From Lysobacterales bacterium (GTDB lineage Bacteria > Pseudomonadota > Gammaproteobacteria > Xanthomonadales > Marinicellaceae): a DNA stretch of 64,000 bases. Below, in pieces: positions 36,284-44,858 of this stretch. A model generated the notes under the pieces. That model was given only the letters and a program-made list of their open reading frames with translations, had not been told where the DNA came from and did no database searches. Location of the stretch: contig JALSHI010000025.1 of assembly GCA_026982315.1 (NCBI GenBank), positions 144,574 through 208,573 of the forward strand, given 5' to 3'. The number at the start of each line of letters is the position of its first letter. Position 1 is the first letter of the stretch. The position numbers and the translations under genes are program-made.

Positions 36284-37390
36284 ATGAAAAAAATTGTTAT
36301 GACTGCCACTCTGCTTGCCGCTGTGGCTTTGACCGGTTGCACCAGTATGAAGCGTCACAGCACAAATGAAAAGCACCGCATCGCTGCGCTGGAATCCAGC
36401 CTGAGTGAAACAAAAAAACAACTCACAGCCGTCCAACGCGAGAATATGGCGCTTAAACAGCAGCAGGACAGCCATGCCATGGTCGTCGGCGACGCTGCCA
36501 CTTCTCCCATGAATACCGCTGATTACATGCTGCCACCCAATGCCAAGCCGGGAGAGTGTTACGCGCGGGTGCTCATTCCACCGACATATTCCACGGTAGA
36601 AAAGCAAGTCATTAAATCGCCAGCCACGGAAAAAATTGAAGTGGTTCCCGCTCAGTACGAGTGGGTTGAAGAGCAGGTCATGGTGCGGGAACCAGGTGAA
36701 AAACTGGTGACTCAACCAGCCGTATATGACTGGGTGGAAGAAAAAGTCTTGGTCGAGCCGGCCTCTGAAAAAATCATCACGCATCCGCCGGTTTATGACA
36801 CCACCACAGAAAAAGTCCTGGTCAAACCAGCTTATACCACCTGGAAGAAAGGCCGCGGCCCCATTGAAAAAGTCGACAATGCTACCGGCGAGATCATGTG
36901 TCTGGTAGAAGTGCCAGCTGAATACAAAACCGTTACCAAACGGGTACTGGTCGAGCCGGCTCGCACAGAGACCGTGCATATTCCAGCCAAATATAAAACC
37001 ATCAAGAAAAAAGTGATGGTCCAACCACCGAAAGTCATCAAACAGGAAATCCCGGCTGAATATAAAACCGTCAAAGTCAAGAAAATGGTGCACCCACCTG
37101 AAACCCGCCGTGTGCCAATTCCAGCCGAATATGAAACCGTGGTAGAACGGAAGAAAGTCGCCGATGCCCGCATGGAATGGCGTCCCATTTTATGCGAAAC
37201 CAACACCACTCCCCAGGTGGTCCAGGACATTCAGCGCGCTTTGAAAGCCGCCGGCTATAACCCTGGCCCCATTGACGGTGTCATTGGATCGGCCACCATG
37301 CAAGCCCTCAAGGCGTTTCAACGAGACAAAAACCTGGCCGAAGGCCAAATTACACTGGAAACACTGAAAGCTTTGGGTATATCCAGCTAA
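36284..37390 (+). CDS. Lipoprotein with eight 23-residue repeats and a peptidoglycan-binding domain
   Basis: A 368-residue protein with a lipoprotein signal (LTGC, Cys19), a short coiled coil (about 28-62), then eight tandem units of 23 residues (99-302), each starting PAxY and following the pattern P-A-x-Y-x-T-V-x-x-x-V-x-V-x-P. Unit 4 carries a 20-residue insert (total 43). A peptidoglycan_binding_1 domain closes the protein (about 308-366: IQRALKAAGYNPGPIDGVIG, then ALKAFQ). The build suggests an outer-membrane-anchored protein reaching to, and gripping, the cell wall. The repeat's function is unknown to me. It is a single gene with GAGGG at 36271-36275 and a strong terminator. Confidence 0.85.
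   Translation: MKKIVMTATLLAAVALTGCTSMKRHSTNEKHRIAALESSLSETKKQLTAVQRENMALKQQQDSHAMVVGDAATSPMNTADYMLPPNAKPGECYARVLIPPTYSTVEKQVIKSPATEKIEVVPAQYEWVEEQVMVREPGEKLVTQPAVYDWVEEKVLVEPASEKIITHPPVYDTTTEKVLVKPAYTTWKKGRGPIEKVDNATGEIMCLVEVPAEYKTVTKRVLVEPARTETVHIPAKYKTIKKKVMVQPPKVIKQEIPAEYKTVKVKKMVHPPETRRVPIPAEYETVVERKKVADARMEWRPILCETNTTPQVVQDIQRALKAAGYNPGPIDGVIGSATMQALKAFQRDKNLAEGQITLETLKALGISS
36578..37189 (+). repeat. Eight tandem repeats coding for 23-residue units
   Basis: Units begin at 36578, 36647, 36716, 36785, 36914, 36983, 37052 and 37121; each is 69 bases except the fourth (129). The protein pattern is clear, while DNA identity between units is lower, so the array is old and held by selection. 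Confidence 0.85.
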
Positions 37391-37407
37391 AAACAAACAG
37401 CGGGACT

Positions 37408-37450
37408 CATTATAAAGCCTGGCATTCTGCCGGGCTTTATAATGGTTTTT
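37408..37450 (+). terminator. Rho-independent terminator after the repeat lipoprotein
   Basis: CATTATAAAGCC (37408-37419) pairs with GGCTTTATAATG (37433-37444) with a T run after it; inner bases extend the stem around ATTCT. Confidence 0.92.
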
Positions 37451-37647
37451 CAAAACCTGGCGTAAGCACCCATCATGCAATGCGCATTAAAAGTGTTCGC
37501 CACAGACAACATCGAAACATTTGATGCCCGTGACACTTGGCAATAGTCTGCAGATAGCCAATGTGCAGGGCTGTTTAACGAATGTGACCCCAGCGGCACA
37601 ACAGGGCGAGTCAAGCGGATAAACCAATTCGCTGGCATGGTTCGTGT

Positions 37648-38358
37648 CTAGCGTTCGTGCAATACCACAATGGTGTGTCCCTTGACGCGAATGCTGCCCT
37701 CGGCTTCCAGTTCCTTGAGCACCCGCCCGGCCATTTCCCGCGAACAGCCAACGATGCGCGATAATTCCTGCCGGGAAATTTTTAACTGGGTGCCTTCCGG
37801 GTGTGACAAGGCATGGGGTTCCTGACACAAATCCATCAGTGTCCGGGCAATGCGCCCAGTCACGTCCAAAAAAGCCAGGCGATGCGCCTTGCGGCTGGTT
37901 TGCAGCAAACGGTGGGTGAGCTGGGTGCCAATGGCGTACAACAAATGCACCGCTTCGTCTTTCAATTCGGTTTTAATCAGGTTGCCCAGGCGCTGATAGC
38001 CAACTTCCGCCACTTCAGTGTTTTCCCGGGTTTTGACCATGACTTCACGGATTTCCGTGCGCATGAACAGCCCCATTTCGCCGATAAAGTCACCAGCATT
38101 CAGGTAGGCCAGAATAAACTCCTTGCCATCCTCGTTTTCCACAGAAATGGTGACGGATCCGGAAATAATGTAGTACAGCGTGTTGGCCGGGTCGCCCGGT
38201 CGGATAAGCACCGTTTTGGCCGGGAGCTTGCGCAAGTGACAGTGCCTCAGAAAGCGATTCATGGCTTCCCGGTCTAACTGGAAGAAATCGGTGTTTTTTA
38301 CCCGGTCTTCAAGAAATAAATCGCTGAGTTCCTGCTCGTCATCCAGAATTTTCGACAT
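37648..38358 (-). CDS. CRP family transcription regulator, Clp/Vfr-like
   Basis: A 236-residue CRP homologue from the ATG at 38358 (GGAGGGG upstream). A cyclic-nucleotide fold (about 32-135) with FIGEMGLF is joined by the dimer helix (LAFLDVTGRIARTL) to a helix-turn-helix (ISRQELSRIVGCSREMAGRVL, about 194-214). Against E. coli CRP the cAMP pocket keeps Glu (94), Arg (104) and Thr-Ser (154-155), but Ser83 is replaced by Glu105 (IREVMVKTR). Xanthomonas Clp, which is antagonised by cyclic di-GMP, has a glutamate here. The DNA-recognition helix keeps the Arg-Glu of CRP, so CRP-like TGTGA sites are expected. The extended N-terminus (about 25 residues) also recalls Clp. Confidence 0.85.
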   Translation of the reverse strand: MSKILDDEQELSDLFLEDRVKNTDFFQLDREAMNRFLRHCHLRKLPAKTVLIRPGDPANTLYYIISGSVTISVENEDGKEFILAYLNAGDFIGEMGLFMRTEIREVMVKTRENTEVAEVGYQRLGNLIKTELKDEAVHLLYAIGTQLTHRLLQTSRKAHRLAFLDVTGRIARTLMDLCQEPHALSHPEGTQLKISRQELSRIVGCSREMAGRVLKELEAEGSIRVKGHTIVVLHER

Positions 38359-38421
38359 AACCCCTCCATCCTGCAACAACCTCAGTGGCTGGCTGATTAT
38401 TAAAATAATATTGAACGCCGC

Positions 38422-39471
38422 TTAACTGTGTTCAAGTCCAAACACCGCCTCACATTCTACCAGCAAATCCGCCCGACAGATATCACCATGCAACAAGGCA
38501 AAATGTTTGATGCCATGCTGCTGCAAAATACTGGCGACAATTGGCCCGTGAGTGGCATGGCGCACATAGACACGAAACAGGCCCTCGCGTAAATCGGGCG
38601 CCGAAAAATCCTTATTTTTTCGCACCATATCAAGCAAAACAGCCATATTGCGTAACGACTCCTCACATTGCAAGCGAACATTGTCATGGTGCGAGGTGGC
38701 GTGTCCGAGCACGCTGGCGGTCCCGGAGCACAACAGGCTGGCGCCACTCAGCACCGCGCGCGCAAAGGCCGGCTTGCTGGGCGAATAGCACTCAGGATAT
38801 TGCCAGGCAGGCATTTGTCGCGGGTTTTCCAGTGCGCGAAACGGGTGCTTTGGGGACAAAAACAGGAAAACAAACTGCCATTGCCCATGTGCTGTACCAA
38901 TGGCGGTGGCGGCCGGGTGCGCGGCCTGGCTGAAAAGCCCCTGTACCCGAAGCCGCTGCAAGGCTTGCTCCCTGCCCCGGCAAAACAATTGATAACCATC
39001 CAGCGAACCGGAATGGCGGTTAATGCCAGGCAGATAATTCCAGGTGCGCAACAGGGTGTCAAAACCTAAATCCGCTGCCTGGCTGAGAGCCTGTTCATAA
39101 ACAAGTCGGGTCACCGCAGTGCGCTGCTCGGCGGTTAACGGGGCAGAACCAGCCTGCTCATCCCAGTTCATGACCATCACCAGGCAGTCCCTGGACACGC
39201 TCTGACGCCAGGTAGCCGTGGGCATCAAGGTGTTTTGCCATTGAAAAGTGTCACTATGACAAGGCCCTTCAACCCACCATTGCTCCACCCCTGCTAAACT
39301 GCCGGGGAGAACGGCCAGGGGCGTGGCAAAGTGGCCCCGGTCAGAATGGCGAACCGGCACAGTGAATGGCACAGAAAACAGCCGGGAGGTTCGCGGCGGA
39401 CGGGCATCACCGGCATGGACGGGTGTCATGGAAGCCGTTGGCTGCAAATAAAAAACCAGTTGTTTGGACAA
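38422..39471 (-). CDS. Chorismatase (FkbO/Hyg5/XanB2-like)
   Basis: A 349-residue protein with the chorismatase family blocks: LLRTWNYLPGINRHSG (about 140-155), YQLFCRGREQAL, PAATAIGTAHG, ENPRQMPAWQYPECYSPSKP and SGTASVLGHATSHHDNV with a following CEES. Family members remove pyruvate from chorismate to give 3-hydroxybenzoate (Hyg5, XanB2), 4-hydroxybenzoate (XanB2) or dihydroxycyclohexadiene carboxylate (FkbO). XanB2 supplies 4-hydroxybenzoate for ubiquinone and 3-hydroxybenzoate for xanthomonadin in Xanthomonas. The gene is 63 bases upstream of the Clp-like gene on the same strand, so they may be co-transcribed. No polyene pigment genes are in the window, so ubiquinone or an aromatic signal is the likelier use. 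Confidence 0.82.
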   Translation of the reverse strand: MSKQLVFYLQPTASMTPVHAGDARPPRTSRLFSVPFTVPVRHSDRGHFATPLAVLPGSLAGVEQWWVEGPCHSDTFQWQNTLMPTATWRQSVSRDCLVMVMNWDEQAGSAPLTAEQRTAVTRLVYEQALSQAADLGFDTLLRTWNYLPGINRHSGSLDGYQLFCRGREQALQRLRVQGLFSQAAHPAATAIGTAHGQWQFVFLFLSPKHPFRALENPRQMPAWQYPECYSPSKPAFARAVLSGASLLCSGTASVLGHATSHHDNVRLQCEESLRNMAVLLDMVRKNKDFSAPDLREGLFRVYVRHATHGPIVASILQQHGIKHFALLHGDICRADLLVECEAVFGLEHS

Positions 39472-39565
39472 AAGCGGTTAATCCTGTCAACAAACGGGGA
39501 ATTATCCCGGATATTTCCTGTTTCAACAAGAAATTTACTGCTGTTAATCAATCCTGTTGGTCAAA

Positions 39566-39586
39566 GGTTCGTGGTTCGTGGTTCGA
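39566..39586. repeat. Three tandem heptamers GGTTCGW
   Basis: GGTTCGT, GGTTCGT and GGTTCGA lie head to tail in the divergent space between the chorismatase gene and cysS. Such heptamers may vary in number by slippage. No function can be read. Confidence 0.6.
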
Positions 39587-39721
39587 GCTTGTCACTGTGC
39601 AAGCGTTTTAGCGCAGAACAACGCAAGTCCGCAAGCGATCAATTGCGGATGCTTTTTCTGTGATTTGGCGCCATTGGGCAGCGTTTCAGCATAAAATAAG
39701 CTCTTTTTAGGAAAAGAAGGC

Positions 39722-41113
39722 ATGAAGCTGGTATTACATAACACCAAAAGCGGCCGCAAGGAGGTTTTTACCCCCCTCAACCCCGACCACATTACCATGT
39801 ATGTGTGCGGCCCTACAGTCTACAATCCGCCGCATATTGGCAACGCCCGACCAGCGGTGGTTTTCGACTTGTTGTACCGCTTGCTGCAAAAACTTTATCC
39901 CCGGGTAACCTATGTGCGGAACATCACCGATATCGATGACAAAATCAACAAACAGGCGCACGAACAAGGGGTGCCCTTTCATGTCATCGCCAGCAAATTC
40001 GCCCAGGTTTATCGGGAGGACATGGCGGCTTTGGGCGTATTGCCGCCGGATATCGAACCTTACGCCACCGAACATGTGCCGCAAATTATCGCCATGATTG
40101 AGCAATTGATTGCCAAGGGCCATGCCTATGCGGCTGAAGGCCATGTGTTGTTCGATGTCACCAGTTATCCGGATTACGGCGCATTATCACATCGCAAGCT
40201 CGAAGATATGCTGGAAGGCGCCCGTGTGGAAGTGGCCCCCTACAAAAGAAACCCGGGTGATTTTGTGCTTTGGAAACCGTCAGACGACACCGTGCCAGGC
40301 TGGGATAGCCCCTGGGGCTATGGTCGCCCCGGCTGGCACATTGAGTGCTCGGCCATGTGCCGGGAGTACCTGGGTGATACCATCGACATTCACGGCGGCG
40401 GGCGTGATCTGGTGTTTCCACATCATGAAAATGAATGCGCGCAAAGTTGCTGTGCCAGCGGTAAGGACACTTTTGCCCGTTACTGGCTGCACAATGGCAT
40501 GTTGAATCTTGGCACACAGAAAATGTCAAAGTCCCTGGGGAATGTGCTGCAAATCCGCGAACTGACCCGGCAATATCCCCCGGAAGCGCTGCGCTGGTTA
40601 CTGCTATCCGGCCATTACCGGCAAAACCTGGAATGGAGCGAGGACAACCTGACAAAGAGCATTCGCACGCTGGATCGCATTTATGCTACTGTGCGTGATG
40701 CCGGGGACATTGATGTGGGCGATGAGCTGCCAGTGGACGAAGCTGTCATGCGCGCCTTGTGCGATGATTTGAATACGCCCAAAGCGCTGGCGGAAATCAA
40801 CCGTTTGGCCAAGAAGCTGGCGCGGGCCGAATATCCAAAAGAACAGCGCCAGGCCAAGGCCCTGCTGCTGGGATCGGGGCAATTGCTGGGCCTGCTGCAA
40901 CAAACGCCCGAAGACTGGTTTGCCTTTGGTCAGGAACATACCCAGGACCCTGCCCTGCTGGCAAAGATTGAAGCCATGATAACGGCGCGGGAAGCAGCTC
41001 GGGCCGCCAAAAACTGGGCCGAGTCCGACCGCTTGCGGGACGAATTACAGAATCTGGGCGTCTTGATTGAAGACTCGGAGACCGGCACCCGCTGGCGCTG
41101 GAAAAATACCTGA
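39722..41113 (+). CDS. cysS: Cysteine-tRNA ligase
   Basis: A 463-residue class I synthetase (E. coli 461). YVCGPTVYNPPHIGNARP contains the first zinc Cys and the HIGN adenylate motif; further zinc ligands lie in HIECSAMC and HHENECAQS; KMSKSLGN is the second class I motif. It charges tRNA-Cys in the cytoplasm. GGAAAAGAAGG-type purines precede the ATG. The gene begins a plus-strand run with sufE, whose coding region starts 71 bases after the cysS stop. Both relate to cysteine, one to its use in translation and one to its sulfur. Confidence 0.96.
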   Translation: MKLVLHNTKSGRKEVFTPLNPDHITMYVCGPTVYNPPHIGNARPAVVFDLLYRLLQKLYPRVTYVRNITDIDDKINKQAHEQGVPFHVIASKFAQVYREDMAALGVLPPDIEPYATEHVPQIIAMIEQLIAKGHAYAAEGHVLFDVTSYPDYGALSHRKLEDMLEGARVEVAPYKRNPGDFVLWKPSDDTVPGWDSPWGYGRPGWHIECSAMCREYLGDTIDIHGGGRDLVFPHHENECAQSCCASGKDTFARYWLHNGMLNLGTQKMSKSLGNVLQIRELTRQYPPEALRWLLLSGHYRQNLEWSEDNLTKSIRTLDRIYATVRDAGDIDVGDELPVDEAVMRALCDDLNTPKALAEINRLAKKLARAEYPKEQRQAKALLLGSGQLLGLLQQTPEDWFAFGQEHTQDPALLAKIEAMITAREAARAAKNWAESDRLRDELQNLGVLIEDSETGTRWRWKNT

Positions 41114-41184
41114 GACGCCCATGGCCACAAATGCGTTTGATGGCTTTTGACTCACAATCAATAAACAACAAGCTGGAAATAACG

Positions 41185-41607
41185 ATGGACAAGCGCCAAC
41201 AGGAGATACTGGAACAGTTTGACCTGTTTGATGACTGGATGGAAAAATACCAGTATATCATAGACTTAGGAAAGAAACTTGAACCATTAAGTGATGAAGA
41301 AAAAAGCGAAGAAAACCGTTTACACGGATGCCAGTCACAAGTCTGGATGGTGCATGAGCGCACACCTGATGGCGCCCTGCACTTTCGTGCCAACAGCGAT
41401 GCGGCCATTGTCTCCGGTTTGATTGCGCTGGCTCTGGCCATTTATAATGACCGGCATCCTCAGGAAATTCTACAGCTAAAACCGGACTTTATTGAGAAAC
41501 TGGGCCTGCAATCCCACCTGTCCATGACCCGCAGCAATGGCTTGAACGCCATGATTGAGCGGATTCAGTCCGTTGCTCGGGAAAGCCTGGAGCCATCGCC
41601 GCATTAG
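41185..41607 (+). CDS. sufE: SufE family cysteine-desulfurase partner
   Basis: A 140-residue SufE/CsdE protein from the ATG at 41185; the ATG at 41131 would add 18 non-conserved residues. The active cysteine is Cys49 in LHGCQSQVW. It accepts persulfide sulfur from SufS or CsdA and passes it on for Fe-S assembly or tRNA modification. The desulfurase gene is not in the window. The downstream DUF1249 gene is convergent. Confidence 0.9.
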   Translation: MDKRQQEILEQFDLFDDWMEKYQYIIDLGKKLEPLSDEEKSEENRLHGCQSQVWMVHERTPDGALHFRANSDAAIVSGLIALALAIYNDRHPQEILQLKPDFIEKLGLQSHLSMTRSNGLNAMIERIQSVARESLEPSPH

Positions 41608-41661
41608 AGCCGTCCATTGGCCGCTCCCTGCCCTGGTTTGGGCAAGAAACAGGAATGCACC

Positions 41662-42135
41662 TTAGCGACCGCAGCCACTCGCATCGGCCGCAGACCAGGT
41701 GGCGTGCTGATAGCCGGTGTTCAATAAAAAATCCAGCCATTTGAGTAAAAAGGCATTTTGGGCGCGCCGGGTTCCAGCCTGTAGCTGCGATGAGACAACA
41801 GGCCCCAAACGCCGCAGGGAGTAACCAATGGCGTTATAATGATGCAATTCGGCCACCTTGGCGTCGTGATACAACCGCACCACCACCGGCTCCTCCTTTT
41901 CCGCGATCATGTATGACAAGGCGATTTCGTCAGTATAGGTGAAGCAGGCGCGAATCTGCAATTGCAGCGGTGGTTTACCTGGCAAATGCGCCTGCCACAC
42001 GGGCTGTCTGCGCCAGTCCTTTGGCAGCAGTAGCACAAGCAAGCGGTAAATTTCCTCATGCAGCACCGTCAGGTTCTCGCCACCGTCCAAGCGATTGAGC
42101 AGTCGCTGGTGCGCCAGTTCCGGTAACAGCTTCAT
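41662..42135 (-). CDS. DUF1249 family protein (YqiB-like)
   Basis: A 157-residue soluble protein. VVVRLYHDAKVAELHHYN matches the YqiB core (MTVRLYHDAMVAEV), and FLLKWLDFLLNTGY the conserved end (FLADWLRYCLAHG). No function is known. Its ATG overlaps the ppsR stop (TGATG), so the two are co-translated, an arrangement different from E. coli, where yqiB is beside cpdA and nudF. Confidence 0.82.
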   Translation of the reverse strand: MKLLPELAHQRLLNRLDGGENLTVLHEEIYRLLVLLLPKDWRRQPVWQAHLPGKPPLQLQIRACFTYTDEIALSYMIAEKEEPVVVRLYHDAKVAELHHYNAIGYSLRRLGPVVSSQLQAGTRRAQNAFLLKWLDFLLNTGYQHATWSAADASGCGR

Positions 42136-43055
42136 CAGTAAAGCCGTTTGTTCAGGTTAAGCGCCATCAGAATCTTGCCAGAAATTTCTTCTATTGAAGT
42201 ATGCGTGGTATTGAGAAAGTCGATTTGGTGGCGCTGAAACAAGGCTTCAGCATCAGACACTTCCCGCTGGCACTGGCGGATATTGGAATAACTGCTGTTG
42301 GGGCGGCGTTCCTGACGGATCTGGGACAAGCGGAAAGGATCAATCGTGAGACCAAAAAGCTTGTCTTTGTGCTTTAGCAAGGTTTCCGGTAGCTGAAAAC
42401 GTTCCAGATCTTCAGGGGTCAAGGGGTAATTGGCTGCCTTGACACCATATTGCAAAGCCAGATACAGGCAGGATGGCGTTTTTCCTGAGCGACTGACGCC
42501 CAGTAAAATCACGTCAGCGTCTTCAAAATTCAGATTGCTGCCGTCGTCATGGGCCAAGGCGTAGTTGGTGGCGTTAATGCGGTTTTCATAGGACTGGTAA
42601 TCCGACATGCCATGAGCCTGGCCCACCACGGGTTTGCGCTGAATACCCAGGTAGTTTTCCATCTTGCTCAACAGGCCATTGAAGGGATCCAGTTTGAGCC
42701 CGCTGGCCTCGCGGATAATGCGGCGCAAATTTTCATCCACCACCGTGTTAATCACAATCGGGCGGCATTCGCCACCGGCATTCCGGATTTCGCGGGCAGC
42801 CGCTTCCGCTTTGCTGACAGAGTCGATAAAAGGCAGTCTTTTTTGAATAAACTGAATATCGCCAAACTGGGTAATCAGGCTGTGGCCGACCGTTTCCGCG
42901 GTAATGGCGGTGCCATCAGACACATAAAAGATATGGCAACGACCGGGGGAGTTTTTGACACTGGAGCTTTCTGCTTCCGCAGCCGGATCCCGCACCGCTT
43001 GCGATGTCTCGACCGTTGGCTGTGCGGCGGTGTTTTTTTTGTTATTTGTCGCCAT
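42135..43055 (-). CDS. ppsR: PEP synthase regulatory protein, kinase/pyrophosphorylase
   Basis: A 306-residue DUF299 protein (E. coli PpsR 277). After a variable 38-residue N-terminus comes CHIFYVSDGTAITAETVGHS; the P-loop is GVSRSGKT in ADVILLGVSRSGKTPSCLYLA, and the family block YGVKAANYPLTPEDL follows. It phosphorylates PEP synthetase with ADP and reverses this with phosphate, switching gluconeogenic PEP formation. ppsA is not adjacent. A later start may be used, since the first 30 residues are not conserved. Confidence 0.93.
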   Translation of the reverse strand: MATNNKKNTAAQPTVETSQAVRDPAAEAESSSVKNSPGRCHIFYVSDGTAITAETVGHSLITQFGDIQFIQKRLPFIDSVSKAEAAAREIRNAGGECRPIVINTVVDENLRRIIREASGLKLDPFNGLLSKMENYLGIQRKPVVGQAHGMSDYQSYENRINATNYALAHDDGSNLNFEDADVILLGVSRSGKTPSCLYLALQYGVKAANYPLTPEDLERFQLPETLLKHKDKLFGLTIDPFRLSQIRQERRPNSSYSNIRQCQREVSDAEALFQRHQIDFLNTTHTSIEEISGKILMALNLNKRLY

Positions 43056-43086
43056 TTATCCCCCGAAGAACAAAATCTTTATGATA

Positions 43087-43338
43087 TCAGCGATTATCAT
43101 ACCGCATGGAGTCTACAGCGGCCCGGGCGGCTTCAGCCCGTGAAATCCCCGGCTTTTTTCTCATTTCATACTGAATCAGCCGATCGACTTTGTTTTTATC
43201 GCCCAGGTTCATGCGTAAAAGTTCGCTTTCCGCTGCACTTTTACCACCTGTGCGGCCTCCGGTTTTGCCCCCCTGCTTCCAGAAGACAAAAGCAATGACC
43301 ACAATAATCGCCACAATAATCAGTAAACTGCTATCCAT
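43087..43338 (-). CDS. Small single-span membrane protein
   Basis: An 83-residue protein with one N-terminal membrane segment (about 4-20), a glycine-lysine linker and a helical, charged C-terminus (GISRAEAARAAVDSMRYDNR). I do not recognise the family. It has a GGAGG-type site (CGGAGGAAAC upstream of the ATG) and lies 31 bases before ppsR on the same strand, which supports it as a real gene. Confidence 0.6.
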   Translation of the reverse strand: MDSSLLIIVAIIVVIAFVFWKQGGKTGGRTGGKSAAESELLRMNLGDKNKVDRLIQYEMRKKPGISRAEAARAAVDSMRYDNR

Positions 43339-43452
43339 TGTTTCCTCCGTTTTTTAATCAGCAAAGGCCAAAACTGGCCACTGCGATTGACCCTCAGAAT
43401 ATGGGGGCAATAACGGAAACCTCAAGCAGTGATTAGCCAAGGCTGTGTGTTG

Positions 43453-44067
43453 TTACTTTTTTCTGCCGCAGCGCTTTAACTGGGAAGAATAGCGTCGTGC
43501 GGTGTTATCAACATTTTTGGCGACGTTAATCAGCCATTCTTTTTGCCGCCATGTACCTTGCTGGTAACCGCCATGGCCTTCATGGTAGGCCAGGTACTGA
43601 TTTTTGGCATCCCACTTGGAAATGCCCAGCTTTCTCTGCGTGATATGCGTGTACCAGCCGATAAAATCCACCGCATCGGCGAAGTCATCCCGGTCTGCAC
43701 CACGGTTTCCCGTGCTGCGTTTGTACCAGTCCCAAGTGGCATTTTTTACCTGGGCAAAGCCATAGGCGCTGGATTTTCTTCGACCCGGGATGAGGCCAAG
43801 AATTTTTTTTCGCCCCGGGCGGGCATCAAAACGAAATCCCGATTCCTGCCGCATGATGGCCATTTGCACATGTATCGGGGTACCCCATTTTTTCTGGGAT
43901 TTTTTCGCTTTTTTGAACCAACGCGGTTTTTCGTCGAATATCTGGCACAGGTTATCGATATTTTTGGGCGGTGTTTGCCGACAACCGGTGACAAGCAACA
44001 CCCCCAAAAATAACGGGATTATCGCCAGCCAGCGTCTGTTTGAGCGCTTGGCAGCTAGCGACTTCAT
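43453..44067 (-). CDS. SLT-type lytic transglycosylase-like lipoprotein
   Basis: A 204-residue lipoprotein (LVTGC, Cys29). MAIMRQESGFR places the catalytic glutamate at Glu75, SAYGFAQVKNATWDWY gives the family glycine-aromatic block and YLAYHEGHGGY the late substrate block. This is a compact SLT domain. The enzyme would cut peptidoglycan glycan strands at the outer membrane. It follows the TPR gene by two bases and closes the fur-queD-TPR run. Confidence 0.82.
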   Translation of the reverse strand: MKSLAAKRSNRRWLAIIPLFLGVLLVTGCRQTPPKNIDNLCQIFDEKPRWFKKAKKSQKKWGTPIHVQMAIMRQESGFRFDARPGRKKILGLIPGRRKSSAYGFAQVKNATWDWYKRSTGNRGADRDDFADAVDFIGWYTHITQRKLGISKWDAKNQYLAYHEGHGGYQQGTWRQKEWLINVAKNVDNTARRYSSQLKRCGRKK

Positions 44068-44069
44068 TA

Positions 44070-44858
44070 TCAGGAAACCTGTTGCTGATCCGTGGATTGC
44101 TCCGTACCGGACAAAATGGCATCAAAGACTTCCTGCGGTCCATACTTGTCCCTTAGTCGGTGTTCTTCTGCAGCCAGAGATTCCGGGTCTTCCATGGCCT
44201 GAGCCGCTTTCAAACACCATGCTGCGGCATCCAGGTTGCCGCTGGCGGCTTCCCATTGACGGGCCTTGTCCAGGGCCTCTCGCGGTTTGCCGATGGCTTG
44301 CAGAGCGGATATTTCGGCGGTGATGAAAGCGCTATCATCAGGAAAACGCGAACAGGCTTCCTGCGCCACTTTCAGGGCTTGTGACGGGCTGCCTGCAGCC
44401 AGCTGGCTGTAAATCAGCGATAGCCAGGGTCCGGCATCCGCGGGTTTCAATTTAATCGCCCGGGCATAGCACAGGGCCGCCTTTTCCGGCTCGCCCAGAT
44501 CCGTATGAAGATTGCCTTTATTAATCCAGGCATCCACAAAACGTGGCACCAGCCGCAAGGCATACTCCAGGTTATCCAATCCTTCACGGAATTTTCCCAG
44601 TGCCCGGTGACATGCCGCCAGATTATTTAACACATCCGGTTGGTCCAGGTTATTTTGCAAAGCTTTTTTCAGATATCCACTGGCCATGCGCCACTGACCC
44701 ACTGATGCCAAAGCACTGCCAAACGTGGTGTTTAACCCTGGTGTTTCAGGAAATTCTTCAGCCAGCCGAGTTAAAATTTTCAAGGCATCCTTGGTATATT
44801 CCTGCTGTAACAAGCCCTGGGCTTTTTGCAGACGCTTGACTGCTTCAGATTGACTCAT
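44070..44858 (-). CDS. TPR-repeat protein
   Basis: A 262-residue protein from the ATG at 44858 (an earlier start would lie deep in queD). TPR units run through the first 190 residues, for example [40 protein letters not shown] and [12 protein letters not shown]. No signal peptide is seen, so it is probably cytoplasmic. It overlaps queD by 14 bases and is two bases ahead of the transglycosylase gene. The partner is unknown. Confidence 0.75.
   Translation of the reverse strand: MSQSEAVKRLQKAQGLLQQEYTKDALKILTRLAEEFPETPGLNTTFGSALASVGQWRMASGYLKKALQNNLDQPDVLNNLAACHRALGKFREGLDNLEYALRLVPRFVDAWINKGNLHTDLGEPEKAALCYARAIKLKPADAGPWLSLIYSQLAAGSPSQALKVAQEACSRFPDDSAFITAEISALQAIGKPREALDKARQWEAASGNLDAAAWCLKAAQAMEDPESLAAEEHRLRDKYGPQEVFDAILSGTEQSTDQQQVS

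Noticed and set aside
36263..37093. A 276-codon open frame opposite the repeat lipoprotein, rich in Phe, His and Asp
   Set aside because: It is the antisense image of the 23-residue repeats; the composition is unnatural and the sense protein is clearly real.
39592..39798. A 68-codon frame overlapping the cysS start on the minus strand
   Set aside because: It overlaps the strongly supported cysS start and lacks a ribosome site.
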